A stretch of DNA of 64,000 bases from Streptomyces canus (GCF_041435015.1 NZ_CP107989.1:6696001-6760000), one strand, 5' to 3'; numbered from the stretch's first letter, positions 1-14,203 are shown. Translations and numbers: made by a program. The notes: a model not told the origin generated them from the sequence alone.

Positions 1-21
1 CTGGGACTTGATGTTCGCCAC
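1..21 (-). CDS. rpsT: 30S ribosomal protein S20, 5' end only (cut by window edge)
   Basis: Read on the minus strand from a GTG at 21-19, the first seven codons give MANIKSQ, the characteristic start of bacterial ribosomal protein S20. A GAGG sequence lies about 7 nt upstream of the GTG as a ribosome binding site. S20 binds 16S rRNA in the 30S subunit. The rest of the gene lies left of the window. It is divergent from lepA, an arrangement common in Streptomyces, so the interval 22-276 should carry both promoters. Only seven residues are visible; the identification rests on them, on the RBS and on the neighbour. Confidence 0.8.
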
Positions 22-276
22 GAATGAGCCTCTACAGGTTCAGGCACGGGGCCAGGAGGATTTCCACGGAGGGAAACCCAGGGTCCCGTACCAGGTGATT
101 TCTCGGAGTTGTGCCTCGCGCTGAGAGGGCATGAGGACACAGCCACTCAGACTACCAGCGGCTCCGCGAGTGGCCCAAACCGGTCGCCGGTCCCCGCCCG
201 TGGGACCATGGAGGCTACGTATCGATCCGACCCGAGACCGCAGACACTGCGGACGCCTCAAGAATCAGGACCCTGC

Positions 277-2145
277 GTGCCCGCGATCCCCAGCCACGTG
301 CCCGAGCCGAGCCGTACCGACCCGGCTCAGATCCGCAACTTCTGCATCATCGCGCACATCGACCACGGCAAGTCCACGCTCGCCGACCGGATGCTCCAGC
401 TGACCGGCGTGGTCGACCAGCGCCAGATGCGTGCTCAGTACCTCGACCGTATGGACATCGAGCGTGAGCGCGGAATCACGATCAAGTCGCAGGCGGTGCG
501 TCTGCCGTGGGCCCCGACCCACGACAAGAGCAACACGCACATCCTCAACATGATCGACACCCCGGGGCACGTCGACTTCACCTACGAGGTCTCGCGGTCG
601 CTCGCCGCCTGTGAGGGCACCGTCCTCCTCGTCGACGCCGCCCAGGGCATCGAGGCCCAGACCCTCGCCAACCTCTACCTGGCGATGGAGAACGACCTCA
701 AGATCATCCCTGTACTGAACAAGATCGACCTGCCGGCCGCCCAGCCGGAGAAGTTCTCCGAGGAACTCGCCAACCTCATCGGCTGCGACCCCGAGGACGT
801 GCTCAAGGTCTCCGCCAAGACCGGGCTCGGCGTCGAGGCGCTGCTCGACAAGGTGGTGGCGGAGGTCCCCGCCCCGGTCGGCGTCCAGGACGCTCCGGCC
901 CGCGCGATGATCTTCGACTCCGTCTACGACTCCTACCGGGGCGTGGTGACGTACGTACGAGTCATCGACGGACAGCTCAACAAGCGCGAGCGCATCCGGA
1001 TGATGTCCACGAACGCCACGCACGAACTGCTGGAGATCGGGACCAACTCGCCGGAGATGCTCTCCGCCGACGGTCTCGGTGTCGGCGAGGTGGGCTACAT
1101 CATCACCGGCGTGAAGGACGTCCGCCAGTCCAAGGTCGGTGACACGATCACCACCCTGAACAAGGGGGCGACCGAGGCGCTCGGCGGCTACAAGGACCCC
1201 AAGCCGATGGTCTTCTCGGGTCTGTATCCGCTGGACGGCTCCGACTATCCCGAGCTGCGCGACGCCCTCGACAAGCTCCAGCTCAACGACGCCGCCCTCG
1301 TCTACGAGCCGGAGACCTCCGCGGCCCTCGGCTTCGGCTTCCGCGTCGGCTTCCTCGGCCTGCTGCACCTCGACGTGATCCGGGAGCGGCTGGAGCGCGA
1401 GTTCGGCCTCGACCTGATCGCCACGGCCCCGAACGTGGTCTACCGCGTCCTCATGGAGGACGGCACCGAGCACACCGTCACCAACCCGAGCGAGTTCCCG
1501 GAGGGGAAGATCAGTGAGGTGTACGAGCCCGTCGTACGCGCCACGATCCTCGCCCCGTCCGAGTTCATCGGCTCGATCATGGAGCTGTGCCAGACCCGGC
1601 GCGGCACCCTGCTCGGCATGGACTACCTGTCCGAGGACCGGGTCGAGATCCGCTACACGCTTCCCCTCGCGGAGATCGTCTTCGACTTCTTCGACCAGCT
1701 GAAGTCGAAGACGCGCGGTTACGCGTCTCTGGACTACGAGCCCACCGGCGAGCTGGCCTCCAGCCTGGTCAAGGTCGACATCCTGCTGCACGGCGACAAG
1801 GTGGACGCCTTCTCGGCGATCACGCACAAGGACGCGGCCTACGCCTACGGTGTGCGGCTCGTCGCCAAGCTGCGCGAGCTCATCCCACGGCAGGCCTTCG
1901 AGGTGCCCATCCAGGCAGCCATCGGCTCCCGGGTCATCGCCCGCGAGACCATCCGCGCCATCCGCAAGGACGTCCTCGCCAAGTGCTACGGCGGTGACAT
2001 CTCCCGTAAGCGGAAGCTCCTTGAGAAGCAGAAGGAAGGCAAGAAGCGGATGAAGATGGTGGGTTCCGTGGAGGTTCCGCAGGAGGCCTTCATCGCCGTG
2101 CTCTCCAGCGATGACAGCGCGGGGTCGGGCAAGGGCAAGAAGTAA
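277..2145 (+). CDS. lepA: Elongation factor 4 (LepA), ribosomal back-translocase GTPase
   Basis: A 622-aa translational GTPase. It acts on ribosomes in the cytoplasm and is known to influence elongation and 30S assembly under stress. The G1 P-loop reads AHIDHGKST near residue 25, followed by the RGITI switch, DTPGH (G3) and NKID (G4). The C-terminal half has the LepA-specific region with [16 protein letters not shown] and ends in a Lys-rich tail. The frame is open upstream to 109, but the GTG at 277 gives the usual Streptomyces N-terminus ([16 protein letters not shown]) and has an AGGA-type RBS. Length fits the family (about 600-620 aa). It faces away from rpsT. Confidence 0.96.
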   Translation: MPAIPSHVPEPSRTDPAQIRNFCIIAHIDHGKSTLADRMLQLTGVVDQRQMRAQYLDRMDIERERGITIKSQAVRLPWAPTHDKSNTHILNMIDTPGHVDFTYEVSRSLAACEGTVLLVDAAQGIEAQTLANLYLAMENDLKIIPVLNKIDLPAAQPEKFSEELANLIGCDPEDVLKVSAKTGLGVEALLDKVVAEVPAPVGVQDAPARAMIFDSVYDSYRGVVTYVRVIDGQLNKRERIRMMSTNATHELLEIGTNSPEMLSADGLGVGEVGYIITGVKDVRQSKVGDTITTLNKGATEALGGYKDPKPMVFSGLYPLDGSDYPELRDALDKLQLNDAALVYEPETSAALGFGFRVGFLGLLHLDVIRERLEREFGLDLIATAPNVVYRVLMEDGTEHTVTNPSEFPEGKISEVYEPVVRATILAPSEFIGSIMELCQTRRGTLLGMDYLSEDRVEIRYTLPLAEIVFDFFDQLKSKTRGYASLDYEPTGELASSLVKVDILLHGDKVDAFSAITHKDAAYAYGVRLVAKLRELIPRQAFEVPIQAAIGSRVIARETIRAIRKDVLAKCYGGDISRKRKLLEKQKEGKKRMKMVGSVEVPQEAFIAVLSSDDSAGSGKGKK

Positions 2146-2289
2146 CCGCGGGTTACAGCCGGTTACCCGTCGAATCGGACGGAAAGGGGTCCGTCGTGCG
2201 AAAGTGCGGTGGACCCCTACGCGTGCGTAGTGTCGCGCTCTGTGCGAAGTGACAGGCCGCCGCCCCTTACGAACGGGTCGGCCGCGCTT

Positions 2290-2325
2290 TACTCTGATCC
2301 CTGCTCGATAGTTACTCGCGAGTTA
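2290..2325 (+). promoter_or_regulatory. Candidate -10 box and palindromic operator upstream of the acyl-CoA ligase
   Basis: A -10-like TACTCT at about 2290-2295 is followed by the perfect palindrome ACTCGCGAGT at 2314-2323, flanked by a further T:A match (2312/2325). The palindrome would lie just downstream of the transcription start and upstream of the GTG at 2377. Its shape resembles TetR-family operators, which often control fatty-acid genes in actinobacteria; assignment to a regulator is inference. Confidence 0.4.
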
Positions 2326-2376
2326 AACAAGCCGAAACCTGAGCCAGCCGCATTGTCGCGGGCCCCGGAGGATGTC

Positions 2377-4251
2377 GTGAGCGACACACAGACACTGATC
2401 GAGAACCGTCCGCCGAGTGTGGCGACCGTCTTCCTGGAGCGCGTTGCGGCCACGCCGGACGCCGAGGCGTACCGGTACCCGGTACCGGCGGCCTCCGGGC
2501 AGGGCCCGGACGACTGGAAGTCGCTCAGCTGGGCGCAGGCCGCGGAGCGGGTGTACGCCATCGCGGCCGGGCTGATCGAACTGGGAGTGCAGCCGGAGCA
2601 GCGGGTCGCCCTCGCCTCCGCGACCCGGATCGAGTGGATCCTCGCGGACCTGGGCATCATGTGCGCCGGCGCCGCCACGACCACGGTCTACCCGCAGACC
2701 AACGCCGACGAGTCGGCGTTCATCCTGTCCGACTCCGAGAGCCGGGTGCTGATCGCGGAGGATGCGGCCCAGCTCGCCAAGGCGGTCGAGAAGCGCGGCG
2801 AGCTGCCCGCCCTCACCCATGTCGTGGTGATCGACCCGGCCGGCGTCGAGACCGCCGACTGGATCCTGACCCTCTCCGAGCTGGAGGCCCGTGGTGCCGC
2901 CCGCCTCGAGAAGGACCCCGAGCTGATCAAGGAGCGGGTCGGCGCGATCACCAAGGACCAGCTCGCGACGCTGATCTACACCTCCGGCACCACCGGCCGT
3001 CCCAAGGGCGTACGGCTGCCGCACGACAACTGGGCCTACATGGCGAAGGCGACCGCCGCGACCGGCCTGATCAGCAGCGAGGACGTGCAGTACCTGTGGC
3101 TGCCGCTCGCCCACGTCTTCGGCAAGGTGCTCACCTCCGGGCAGATCGAGGTCGGTCACGTCACCGCCGTCGACGGCCGCGTCGACAAGATCATCGAGAA
3201 TCTGCCGGTGGTGCAGCCGACGTACATGGCGGCCGTCCCGCGGATCTTCGAGAAGGTCTACAACGGGGTCGCCGCGAAGGCCCGTGCGGGCGGCGGCGCC
3301 AAGTACAAGATCTTCCAGTGGGCCGCCGAGGTCGGCCGCGCCTACGCCAAGGAGAGCCAGGACAACTTCCGGCGCACCGGAACCGCGGGTGCGTCCTTCG
3401 GGCTGAGCGCCAAGCACAAGGTGGCCGACGCGCTGGTCTTCTCGAAGATCCGGGAGGCGTTCGGCGGGAACCTGCGGGCGTGTGTCTCCGGGTCCGCCGC
3501 GCTCGCACCCGAGATCGGGTACTTCTTCGCCGGCGCCGGCATCCACATCCTCGAGGGCTACGGCCTCACGGAGTCCTCGGCGGCCTCCTTCGTGAACCCG
3601 GGCGAGGCCTACCGCACCGGTACGGTCGGCAAGCCGCTGCCCGGCACGGAGGTCCGTATCGCGGACGACGGGGAGATCCTGCTGCGGGGCCCGGGGATCA
3701 TGGAGGGGTACCACGGGCTGCCCGAGAAGACCGCCGAGGTTCTCGAGGCCGACGGGTGGTTCCACACCGGGGACATCGGTGAGCTGTCGCCCGACGGGTA
3801 TCTGCGGATCACCGACCGCAAGAAGGACCTCATCAAGACGTCCGGCGGCAAGTACATCGCGCCCGCCGAGGTCGAGGGGCAGTTCAAGGCGGTGTGCCCG
3901 TACGTGTCCAACATCCTGGTGCACGGGGCGGACCGGAACTTCTGCACGGCGCTCATCGCGCTGGACGAGGTGTCCATCCTGGAGTGGGCCAAGGAGAACG
4001 GGCTCGAAGGCAGGTCGTACGCGGAGATCGTCGCCGCGCCGGTCACCGTCTCCATGGTCGAGGGCTATGTGAAGCAGCTCAACGAGGGGCTTCAGCGGTG
4101 GCAGACGATCAAGAAGTTCCGGTTGCTGCCGAGGGACCTGGACGTGGAGCACGGTGAGATCACGCCGAGTCTCAAGCTGAAGCGGCCTGTGGTGGAGCGG
4201 GAGTACAAGCACCTCATCGACGAGATGTACGCGGGCTCTCGCGAGGCGTAG
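2377..4251 (+). CDS. fadD: Long-chain fatty-acid--CoA ligase (AMP-binding)
   Basis: A 624-aa ANL-superfamily enzyme that adenylates a fatty acid and transfers it to CoA. The AMP-binding motif YTSGTTGRPKGV lies near residue 205. Further on are the adenylation motif GYGLTESSA, the WFHTGDIGEL hinge region and DRKKDLIKTSGGKYIAP, which contains the catalytic Lys region of the C-terminal domain. The architecture matches bacterial FadD15/AMP-forming long-chain ligases. The start is taken at GTG 2377, preceded by GGAGGATGTC as RBS; an in-frame upstream extension to 2209 covers a probable promoter and is unlikely to be translated. Chain-length specificity cannot be read from the sequence. Confidence 0.93.
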   Translation: MSDTQTLIENRPPSVATVFLERVAATPDAEAYRYPVPAASGQGPDDWKSLSWAQAAERVYAIAAGLIELGVQPEQRVALASATRIEWILADLGIMCAGAATTTVYPQTNADESAFILSDSESRVLIAEDAAQLAKAVEKRGELPALTHVVVIDPAGVETADWILTLSELEARGAARLEKDPELIKERVGAITKDQLATLIYTSGTTGRPKGVRLPHDNWAYMAKATAATGLISSEDVQYLWLPLAHVFGKVLTSGQIEVGHVTAVDGRVDKIIENLPVVQPTYMAAVPRIFEKVYNGVAAKARAGGGAKYKIFQWAAEVGRAYAKESQDNFRRTGTAGASFGLSAKHKVADALVFSKIREAFGGNLRACVSGSAALAPEIGYFFAGAGIHILEGYGLTESSAASFVNPGEAYRTGTVGKPLPGTEVRIADDGEILLRGPGIMEGYHGLPEKTAEVLEADGWFHTGDIGELSPDGYLRITDRKKDLIKTSGGKYIAPAEVEGQFKAVCPYVSNILVHGADRNFCTALIALDEVSILEWAKENGLEGRSYAEIVAAPVTVSMVEGYVKQLNEGLQRWQTIKKFRLLPRDLDVEHGEITPSLKLKRPVVEREYKHLIDEMYAGSREA

Positions 4252-4270
4252 GGCGTTACCAGAGGGGTGG

Positions 4271-4326
4271 CGGGGCTGGTCGCGCCCACGCGGCGAAGCC
4301 GCATATCGATACAGCCCCGCGCCCCT
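4271..4326 (+). repeat. Convergent-junction hairpin repeat, copy A
   Basis: An element with outer stem GGGGCTG (4272-4278) / CAGCCCC (4312-4318), inner stem GCGGC-GAA-GCCGC (4290-4302), and a trailing CGCGCCCCT. It lies between the convergent acyl-CoA ligase and receiver genes. Related copies occur at 12495, 41318, 46128 and, degraded, near 44215. It probably acts as a bidirectional terminator-like structure. Confidence 0.75.
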
Positions 4327-4334
4327 GCGTCACC

Positions 4335-4883
4335 TCACCGTTTCTCCAGAAGGTGCCGGAGTTCCTTCACCTGGGTGCGCTGAGATTCCGTCAACTCGTC
4401 TTCCAGGGCTGCCAGTCGCTTGCCGACCTCCTCATAGTCCATCCGTTGTCGCGCCAGCAGTCTCTCCAGCTGCAGGTTCTTCCGGTGCAGTTCCAGGAAG
4501 ACGCTCACCTTCGCCCTCAGCACCCAGGGGTCGAACGGCTTGGTCAGGTAGTCCGCGGCGCCCGTCGCGTAGCCGCGGAAGGCGTAGCCGGAGTCGTCCT
4601 CCGCGCCCGTGAGGAAGATGATCGGGACGTCCTTCGTCTGGTCCAGGCGTTTGATGTGCGCCGCCGTCTCGAAGCCGTCCATGCCCGGCATGCGGACGTC
4701 CAGGAGGACCAGGGCGAACTGGCGGCGGAGCAGGGCCTTCATCGCCTCCTCGCCCGAACGGGCGCGGAACAGTGGTTCGTTGAGGGATCCCAGGACGGCC
4801 TCCAGCGCGATCAGGTTGTCCTCCATGTCGTCGACCAGGAGGATGCCCGCGCTCTCGTCGGTCCTTGCCTCGGCGCTGCTCAT
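4335..4883 (-). CDS. Single-domain response regulator with coiled-coil tail
   Basis: A 182-aa protein with a CheY-like receiver domain (residues about 13-130). The acidic pair is D18/D19, the phospho-acceptor is D62 in LLDVRMPGMDG, the switch Thr lies in FLTGAED, and the conserved Lys in TKPFD. Residues about 130-180 are charged and heptad-like (LELHRKNLQLERLL), probably a coiled coil, with no DNA-binding or catalytic output domain. It starts 13 nt after the stop of the poly-HAMP hybrid kinase on the same strand, so the two are probably one operon and the receiver is a likely phosphorelay partner or sink of that kinase. Confidence 0.9.
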   Translation of the reverse strand: MSSAEARTDESAGILLVDDMEDNLIALEAVLGSLNEPLFRARSGEEAMKALLRRQFALVLLDVRMPGMDGFETAAHIKRLDQTKDVPIIFLTGAEDDSGYAFRGYATGAADYLTKPFDPWVLRAKVSVFLELHRKNLQLERLLARQRMDYEEVGKRLAALEDELTESQRTQVKELRHLLEKR

Positions 4884-4896
4884 GTGACTGCCTCAT

Positions 4897-9027
<4,131 letters not shown>

Positions 9028-9129
9028 GGCGGCCCACTTCGGTAACTCGGCGCTTATGGGCGTGGCCAGTCTGTCACTCTGTCCGCATCGACTGAGGTGT
9101 ATTCGTCCGAACTGGTTCGGGAGACGGAC

Positions 9130-11121
9130 ATGGGGGCCATTCCTGCGCAACGGGAGTCCGTTGCCCGTGCGTCCGACGTGCCGACGCGCGACGGCGACGC
9201 GCTCCCGCACGCCACGGCGCGCGCCCACGCCGCCCTTTCCGGCGGTCCGCTCGCGCCGGGCTCGGCGCGGGCCCTGTTACGGGCCGCGTTCACCGAATGG
9301 ACCGAACTCGCCCTGCCCGGAACCGAGTTCCTCACCGACCGGCAGGCCGACGACGCCGTGGTCGTGGTCAGCGAGCTCGTCACCAACGCCGTCATCCACG
9401 CGGGCACCGACGTCGAGCTCGACTGCCGCCTGGAGGCGCACACCGGTGCCCTCGTCGTGGAGGTCCTCGACCACCATCCCTCGCGGGCCCCTCGCGACGG
9501 TGACCCCGAACCGTCGTACGGCACACCGGAGTACGGGCGTGGGCTGCGCCTGGTCGCCGCGCTCTCCGAGACCTGGGGCATCACCTACCGCACGGGCGCC
9601 AAGACCGTGTGGGCGCAGCTGCCGGCCGGAGGCAAGGAGGCCCTCGACGGGATCCAGGCGTACGCCGGGGACCGCGCACGGGACCGGGCGCTGCGGGTCG
9701 CCGGGATACTCGCCCCGGAGTCGCCCCCGTTCCGCGCCCCGGTCCCGCCCGCGCCCGCCGCTCGCGGTGAGCACGACCGGGACTGGCTGAATCGCGGGGC
9801 GCTGTCCTTCCTCGCCGAGGCCTCCGACCTGCTCGCCGGCCAGCTCGACGAGAACCTGGTGGCCGCCCTCGCCGGCCAGCTGATCGTGCCGCGGCTGGCC
9901 GACTGGTGCGCGGTGTGGCTGGAGGACGAGGTCGCCGGGCGCTGGGGGTCTCCCCGTCCGGGGGAGGCCGAGACCGGGACCGGCTGGGGCGAGGGCGGTG
10001 TGTCCGGGCCCCGGCTGGCCCGGGTCTGGCACTGCTCCGAGACCCGGATCGAGGATCTGCGGCAGGCGTTGGAGAAGGAGCCGCCCGGCACCGGGCCGGA
10101 CCATCCCGGCCCGGTGCCGTTCCCCTGGCCCGCCGAGGCACTGGGCCCGCACGGCACGCACGGCTCCGCCCTCGCCTACCGCCTCACGGCCGGCGGCCGC
10201 CCGCTGGGCACCCTGGTCATCGGCCGGGCCGGGCTGGTCTCCTTCCCCGACGAGATCACCGGGCTCCTCGAGGACCTCAGCCGCCGGGTGGCGCTGGCCA
10301 TCGGCGCGGCCCGCCAGTACGCGCGCCAGGCCACCATCAGCGCGGTGCTCCAGCGCGGACTGCTGCCCGGTGCGGTCGCCGAGATCCCCGGGGTGCGCAG
10401 CGCCCTGGTGTACGAGCCGTGCGACAAGGGCGGGCCCAGCGGCGACTTCTACGACCTCTTCCCGGCCGGTGACGGCCGCTGGTGCTTCGCCGTCGGTGAC
10501 GTGCAGGGCAAGGGCCCCGAGGCCGCCGTGGTGATCGGTCTCGCCCGGCCCTGGCTCCGGCTGCTGGCCCGCGAGGGCTACCGCGTGGCCGATGTCCTCG
10601 ACCGCCTCAACCAGCTGCTCCTCGACGACGCGACGGAGGCCGCGGACGCGGCGGCACGGGCCCTGGCCTCCGCGGGCGGCCGCCCCATGAACCCCGGCGA
10701 CGGCCCGCAGACCCGCTTCCTGTCCCTCCTCTACGGCGAGCTCGCGCCCTTCGAGGGCGGAGTGCGCTGCACCCTCGCCTCCGCCGGGCATCCGCTGCCG
10801 CTGCTGCTCGGATCGGGCGGCGAGGTCCGTACGGCCGCGCGGCCGCAGACCCTGCTCGGGGTCGTCGAGGACGAGACGTACACCAGTGAGACCTTCGAGC
10901 TGCGGCCCGGCGACAGCCTGCTGTGCGTCACCGACGGGGTGACCGAGCGGCGCAGCGGCTCCCGGCAGTTCGACGACGAGGACGGGCTCGCGGACGCGCT
11001 GGCCGGCTGCGCGGGGCTGGACGCCGAGCTGATCGCGGAGCGGATCAAGCGGCTGGTCCACGAGTTCGGGGCGCGGCCGCCGGAGGACGACCTGGCGCTG
11101 CTGGTGTTGCAGGCGGAGTAG
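9130..11121 (+). CDS. PP2C (SpoIIE-type) protein phosphatase with N-terminal RsbW-like ATPase and GAF domains
   Basis: A 663-aa soluble signalling protein. Residues about 40-170 form an RsbW/SpoIIAB-type HATPase_c domain ([13 protein letters not shown]-box, [10 protein letters not shown]-box). A central GAF-like sensor region (about 210-400) follows. The C-terminal SpoIIE/RsbU-type PP2C phosphatase (about 410-660) has [27 protein letters not shown] and CVTDGVTE metal-site motifs. Such proteins combine anti-sigma or serine-kinase and phosphatase activity in partner-switching networks. The ATG at 9130 has GGGAG 6 nt upstream; an in-frame GTG at 9097 is possible. It is divergent from the hybrid kinase and may share its regulatory input. 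Confidence 0.93.
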   Translation: MGAIPAQRESVARASDVPTRDGDALPHATARAHAALSGGPLAPGSARALLRAAFTEWTELALPGTEFLTDRQADDAVVVVSELVTNAVIHAGTDVELDCRLEAHTGALVVEVLDHHPSRAPRDGDPEPSYGTPEYGRGLRLVAALSETWGITYRTGAKTVWAQLPAGGKEALDGIQAYAGDRARDRALRVAGILAPESPPFRAPVPPAPAARGEHDRDWLNRGALSFLAEASDLLAGQLDENLVAALAGQLIVPRLADWCAVWLEDEVAGRWGSPRPGEAETGTGWGEGGVSGPRLARVWHCSETRIEDLRQALEKEPPGTGPDHPGPVPFPWPAEALGPHGTHGSALAYRLTAGGRPLGTLVIGRAGLVSFPDEITGLLEDLSRRVALAIGAARQYARQATISAVLQRGLLPGAVAEIPGVRSALVYEPCDKGGPSGDFYDLFPAGDGRWCFAVGDVQGKGPEAAVVIGLARPWLRLLAREGYRVADVLDRLNQLLLDDATEAADAAARALASAGGRPMNPGDGPQTRFLSLLYGELAPFEGGVRCTLASAGHPLPLLLGSGGEVRTAARPQTLLGVVEDETYTSETFELRPGDSLLCVTDGVTERRSGSRQFDDEDGLADALAGCAGLDAELIAERIKRLVHEFGARPPEDDLALLVLQAE

Positions 11122-11143
11122 GAGTCCGCCGGGGTGCGGGACA

Positions 11144-12385
11144 ATGGAGGACATGCCTTCCGCACTCCCCGACGGCGAACCCGTCCCCGACGACGGCTCA
11201 CTCCCCGCGTCCGCGCTCACCGGGTCCGCCGACCGCCCGCTCGGTTTCTATCTGCACGTCCCGTACTGCGCGACCCGCTGCGGCTACTGCGACTTCAACA
11301 CCTACACCGCGACCGAGCTGCGGGGTTCGGGCGGGGTGCTGGCCTCCCGCGACAACTACGCGGAGACGCTGATCGACGAGATCCGCCTGGCGCGCAAGGT
11401 CCTCGGCGACGACCCGCGCCCGGTCCGCACGGTGTTCGTCGGCGGCGGTACGCCCACGCTGCTGGCCGCCGGGGATCTCGTACGGATGCTGGGGGCGATC
11501 CGTGACGAGTTCGGGCTGGCCGCGGACGCGGAGGTGACGACCGAGGCGAACCCGGAGTCGGTGGACCCGGCGTACCTGGCCGAGCTGCGGGCGGGCGGCT
11601 TCAACCGGGTGTCCTTCGGGATGCAGAGCGCGCGGCAGCATGTGCTGAAGGTGCTGGACCGTACGCACACCCCGGGGCGGCCCGAGGCGTGTGTGTCCGA
11701 GGCGCGGGCGGCGGGGTTCTCGCATGTCAACCTGGATTTGATCTACGGCACGCCCGGGGAGTCGGACGACGACTGGCGGGCCTCCCTGGAGGCGGCGATC
11801 GGGGCCGGACCGGATCATGTGTCGGCGTACGCGCTGATCGTCGAGGAGGGCACCCAGCTGGCTCGGCGTATCCGTCGGGGCGAGGTGCCGATGACGGACG
11901 ACGACGTGCACGCGGACCGGTATCTGATCGCGGACTCGGTGCTGGCGGAGGCCGGGTTCGACTGGTACGAGGTGTCGAACTGGGCCACGTCCGAGGCGGG
12001 CCGGTGCCTGCACAACGAGCTGTACTGGCGGGGCGCGGACTGGTGGGGCGCCGGGCCCGGAGCGCACTCGCACGTGGGCGGGGTGCGCTGGTGGAACGTG
12101 AAGCATCCTGGCGCGTACGCGGCGGCGCTGGCCTCCGGGAAGTCTCCGGGGGCGGGGCGTGAGCTGCTGTCGGACGAGGACCGGCGGGTCGAGCGGATTC
12201 TGCTGGAGCTGCGGCTGCGGGAGGGTGCGCCCCTGTCGCTGCTGCGCGAGGAGGGTCTGACCGCCTCTCGGCGGGCGCTGGGGGAGGGGCTGCTCGAGGC
12301 GGCGCCCTACGAGGAGGGCCGGGCCGTGCTGACGCTGCGGGGGCGGTTGCTGGCGGACGCAGTGGTGCGGGATCTGGTGGATTAG
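11144..12385 (+). CDS. hemW: HemW-like radical SAM haem chaperone / coproporphyrinogen III oxidase-like protein
   Basis: A radical SAM enzyme of the HemN/HemW group, about 410 aa. YLHVPYCATRCGYCDF holds the CX3CX2C cluster ligands near residue 40. VFVGGGTPT and the GMQS region are conserved HemW/HemN segments. The protein lacks the long N-terminal extension of true HemN, so a haem-trafficking role is more likely than coproporphyrinogen oxidation. The start is ATG 11144 or ATG 11153; the GGAGG at 11146-11150 sits only 2 nt before the second, so the first is kept. The gene ends before a repeat-rich convergent junction. Confidence 0.9.
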   Translation: MEDMPSALPDGEPVPDDGSLPASALTGSADRPLGFYLHVPYCATRCGYCDFNTYTATELRGSGGVLASRDNYAETLIDEIRLARKVLGDDPRPVRTVFVGGGTPTLLAAGDLVRMLGAIRDEFGLAADAEVTTEANPESVDPAYLAELRAGGFNRVSFGMQSARQHVLKVLDRTHTPGRPEACVSEARAAGFSHVNLDLIYGTPGESDDDWRASLEAAIGAGPDHVSAYALIVEEGTQLARRIRRGEVPMTDDDVHADRYLIADSVLAEAGFDWYEVSNWATSEAGRCLHNELYWRGADWWGAGPGAHSHVGGVRWWNVKHPGAYAAALASGKSPGAGRELLSDEDRRVERILLELRLREGAPLSLLREEGLTASRRALGEGLLEAAPYEEGRAVLTLRGRLLADAVVRDLVD

Positions 12386-12435
12386 GCGCCTGGTGGGGGT
12401 GACGCGTCGGGTTGTGCGGCGGCTGCGGGTTCGTT

Positions 12436-12506
12436 GTGGCTGGTCGCGCAGTTCCCCGCGCCCCTTGGGTGGGTGCAGCTGCGGCAACCTGCTCAGGGGC
12501 GCGGGG
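12436..12506 (+). repeat. Inverted repeat CCCCGCGCCCCT / AGGGGCGCGGGG in the hemW-DUF3097 junction
   Basis: A perfect 12-bp inverted repeat: 12454-12465 pairs with 12495-12506 across a 29-nt loop. The left arm belongs to a second short repeat type (GGCTGGTCGCGCAGTTCC followed by CCGCGCCCC), common between Streptomyces genes. The right arm is the end of repeat copy B. A terminator-like hairpin for hemW is likely. Confidence 0.65.
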
Positions 12507-12551
12507 CTGTATCGATGTGCGGCTACCGCCGCGTGGGCGCGACCAGCCCCC
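12495..12551 (-). repeat. Convergent-junction hairpin repeat, copy B (inverted)
   Basis: Reverse orientation of the element seen at 4271. Outer stem at 12503-12509 / 12544-12550 (CAGCCCC/GGGGCTG), inner stem GCGGC-TACC-GCCGC at 12520-12533. The loop differs from copy A while both stems are kept, which points to selection on structure. It lies between convergent hemW and the DUF3097 gene. The interval 12386-12600 holds only these repeats. Confidence 0.75.
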
Positions 12552-12600
12552 ACCGGCCCGCAGCCGTACGACCCGCCCGCGGACTCGCCGCGCGTATCCG

Positions 12601-13440
12601 CTACGGCGCCGTGACGAAGTCGATCAGTTCCTCCACCCGGCCCAGCAGCTCCGGCTCCAGGTCCTTGTAGGAGCCCACCCGCTTCAGGATCGCCTGCCAC
12701 ACCGCGCCCGTGTTCTCCGACGGCCAGCCCAGCGCCCGGCACACGCCCGTCTTCCAGTCCTGGCCGCGCGGTACCCGGGGCCACGCCTCGATGCCCAGGG
12801 ACGACGGCTTCACCGCCTCCCAGATGTCGATGTACGGATGGCCGACGACGAGGGCGTGTTCGCTCGTCACCTCCTGTGCGATGCGCCACTCCTTCGTGCC
12901 GGGGAGCAGGTGGTCGACCAGGACGCCGAGGCGGGCGTCCGGGCCCGGCGCGAATTCGGCCACGATCGACGGGAGGTCGTCCACGCCCTCCAGGTACTCC
13001 ACGACCACGCCCTCGATGCGCAGGTCGTCGCCCCAGACCTTCTCCACCAGTTCCGCGTCGTGGCGGCCCTCGACGTAGATACGGCCCGCGCGGGCCACGC
13101 GCGCGCGGGCGCCGGGGACGGCCACCGATCCGGACGCGGTACGGGAAGGTCGTACCGAAGCGCCCGAAGCGCCCGAAGCGCCCGAAGCGCCCGAAGCGCC
13201 TGACGGCTTCACCAACGTCACCACCCGGCCCTCCAGGAGGAAGCCGCGCGGCTCCAGCGGGAACACCCGGTGCTTGCCGAAGCGGTCCTCCAGCGTCACC
13301 GTCCCCGCCTCGCAGCGGATCACCGCACCGCAGAAGCCCGTCCCCGGCTCCTCGACCACCAGACCGGGCTCGGCGGGGACCTCCGGCACCGGCTTGGGCT
13401 TCTTCCACGGAGGGGTCAGGTCGGCGGAGTACTGGCGCAT
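12601..13440 (-). CDS. DUF3097 family protein (conserved actinobacterial, function unknown)
   Basis: A 279-aa soluble protein. It starts MRQYSADLTPPWKKPK and contains AGRIYVEGRHDAELVEKVWGDDLR, a segment resembling a TOPRIM-like fold, and VLVDHLLPGTKEWRIA, both typical of the actinobacterial DUF3097 family. Residues about 80-95 carry five Gly-Ala-Ser repeats, encoded by five perfect 9-bp repeats at 13156-13200, which probably form a flexible linker between an N-terminal small beta domain and the main domain. No catalytic role is assigned. It is convergent with hemW. Confidence 0.85.
   Translation of the reverse strand: MRQYSADLTPPWKKPKPVPEVPAEPGLVVEEPGTGFCGAVIRCEAGTVTLEDRFGKHRVFPLEPRGFLLEGRVVTLVKPSGASGASGASGASGASVRPSRTASGSVAVPGARARVARAGRIYVEGRHDAELVEKVWGDDLRIEGVVVEYLEGVDDLPSIVAEFAPGPDARLGVLVDHLLPGTKEWRIAQEVTSEHALVVGHPYIDIWEAVKPSSLGIEAWPRVPRGQDWKTGVCRALGWPSENTGAVWQAILKRVGSYKDLEPELLGRVEELIDFVTAP
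13156..13200 (-). repeat. Five perfect 9-bp tandem repeats coding (Gly-Ala-Ser)5
   Basis: The unit CGAAGCGCC (plus strand) occurs five times without mismatch inside the DUF3097 gene and encodes GAS five times. Copy-number changes keep the frame, so the linker length may vary between strains. Confidence 0.95.
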
Positions 13441-13471
13441 TCGGATGACGATAGGAGAAGCGGCTCGGGAG

Positions 13472-14203
13472 TCATGACGACACGCCGAAGCGGGCCGCCA
13501 GCGCGTCCCGTTGTGCCCGGACGAACGCCGCGTCCACCACCGCTCCGTGACCGGGCACGTACAGCGCGTCCTCGCCGCCCAGGGCCAGCAGCCGGTCCAG
13601 CGCGGCGGGCCAGTGCGGCGGTACGGCGTCCGGGCCCGCCTGCGGTTCGCCCGACTCCTCGACCAGGTCGCCGCAGAAGACGACCTCCGGGGAACCGGGG
13701 ACGAGGACGGCGAGGTCGTGGGCCGTGTGGCCGGGGCCGACGTTCGCCAGCAGCGCCTGGCGGCCGCCGCCGAGGTCGAGCGTCCACTCGCCGGAGACGT
13801 GATGCCGGGGACAGACGAGGGCGTCCACCGCCTCGTCGGCCACCGCCGCGTCCAGTCCGTTGCGCACCGCGTCCGCCCGCAGCTCCGCGCGGCCCAGCCG
13901 TCCCCTCAGCACCGTCTCCGCACCCACCGCGCCGAACACCTCCGCCCCCGCGAACGCCGACGCCCCGAAGACATGGTCGAAGTGGGGGTGGGTGAGAGCG
14001 AGATGGGTCACACGATGGCCGGCGAGTTCCTCGGCCTGTGCGCGCAGGCGGGCGCCCTCCGCGAGGCCGGAGCCGGAATCGATCAGCAGGGCCGTGCCCT
14101 CGCCGATCACCAGGCCCGCCGTGCAGTCCCAGCCGGGCAGCCGGCACCGCCCCACCCCGGTCGCGACCCGCTCCCACCCGAGCTCTTCCCAAGTCACCGT
14201 CAT
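13472..14203 (-). CDS. MBL-fold metallo-hydrolase (beta-lactamase-like)
   Basis: A 243-aa metallo-beta-lactamase superfamily protein. The zinc motif is [10 protein letters not shown] near residue 75, with further ligand candidates in [16 protein letters not shown] and VPGHGAVVD. The length and motif set fit generic hydrolases of the subclass-B/glyoxalase II type. No signal peptide is seen, so a cytoplasmic hydrolase rather than a secreted antibiotic lactamase is likely. The substrate is unknown. It is divergent from hrcA. Confidence 0.85.
   Translation of the reverse strand: MTVTWEELGWERVATGVGRCRLPGWDCTAGLVIGEGTALLIDSGSGLAEGARLRAQAEELAGHRVTHLALTHPHFDHVFGASAFAGAEVFGAVGAETVLRGRLGRAELRADAVRNGLDAAVADEAVDALVCPRHHVSGEWTLDLGGGRQALLANVGPGHTAHDLAVLVPGSPEVVFCGDLVEESGEPQAGPDAVPPHWPAALDRLLALGGEDALYVPGHGAVVDAAFVRAQRDALAARFGVSS

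Noticed and set aside
13156..13200. Short regular repeats as a CRISPR-like array
   Set aside because: The units are contiguous 9-mers inside a coding frame without spacers.
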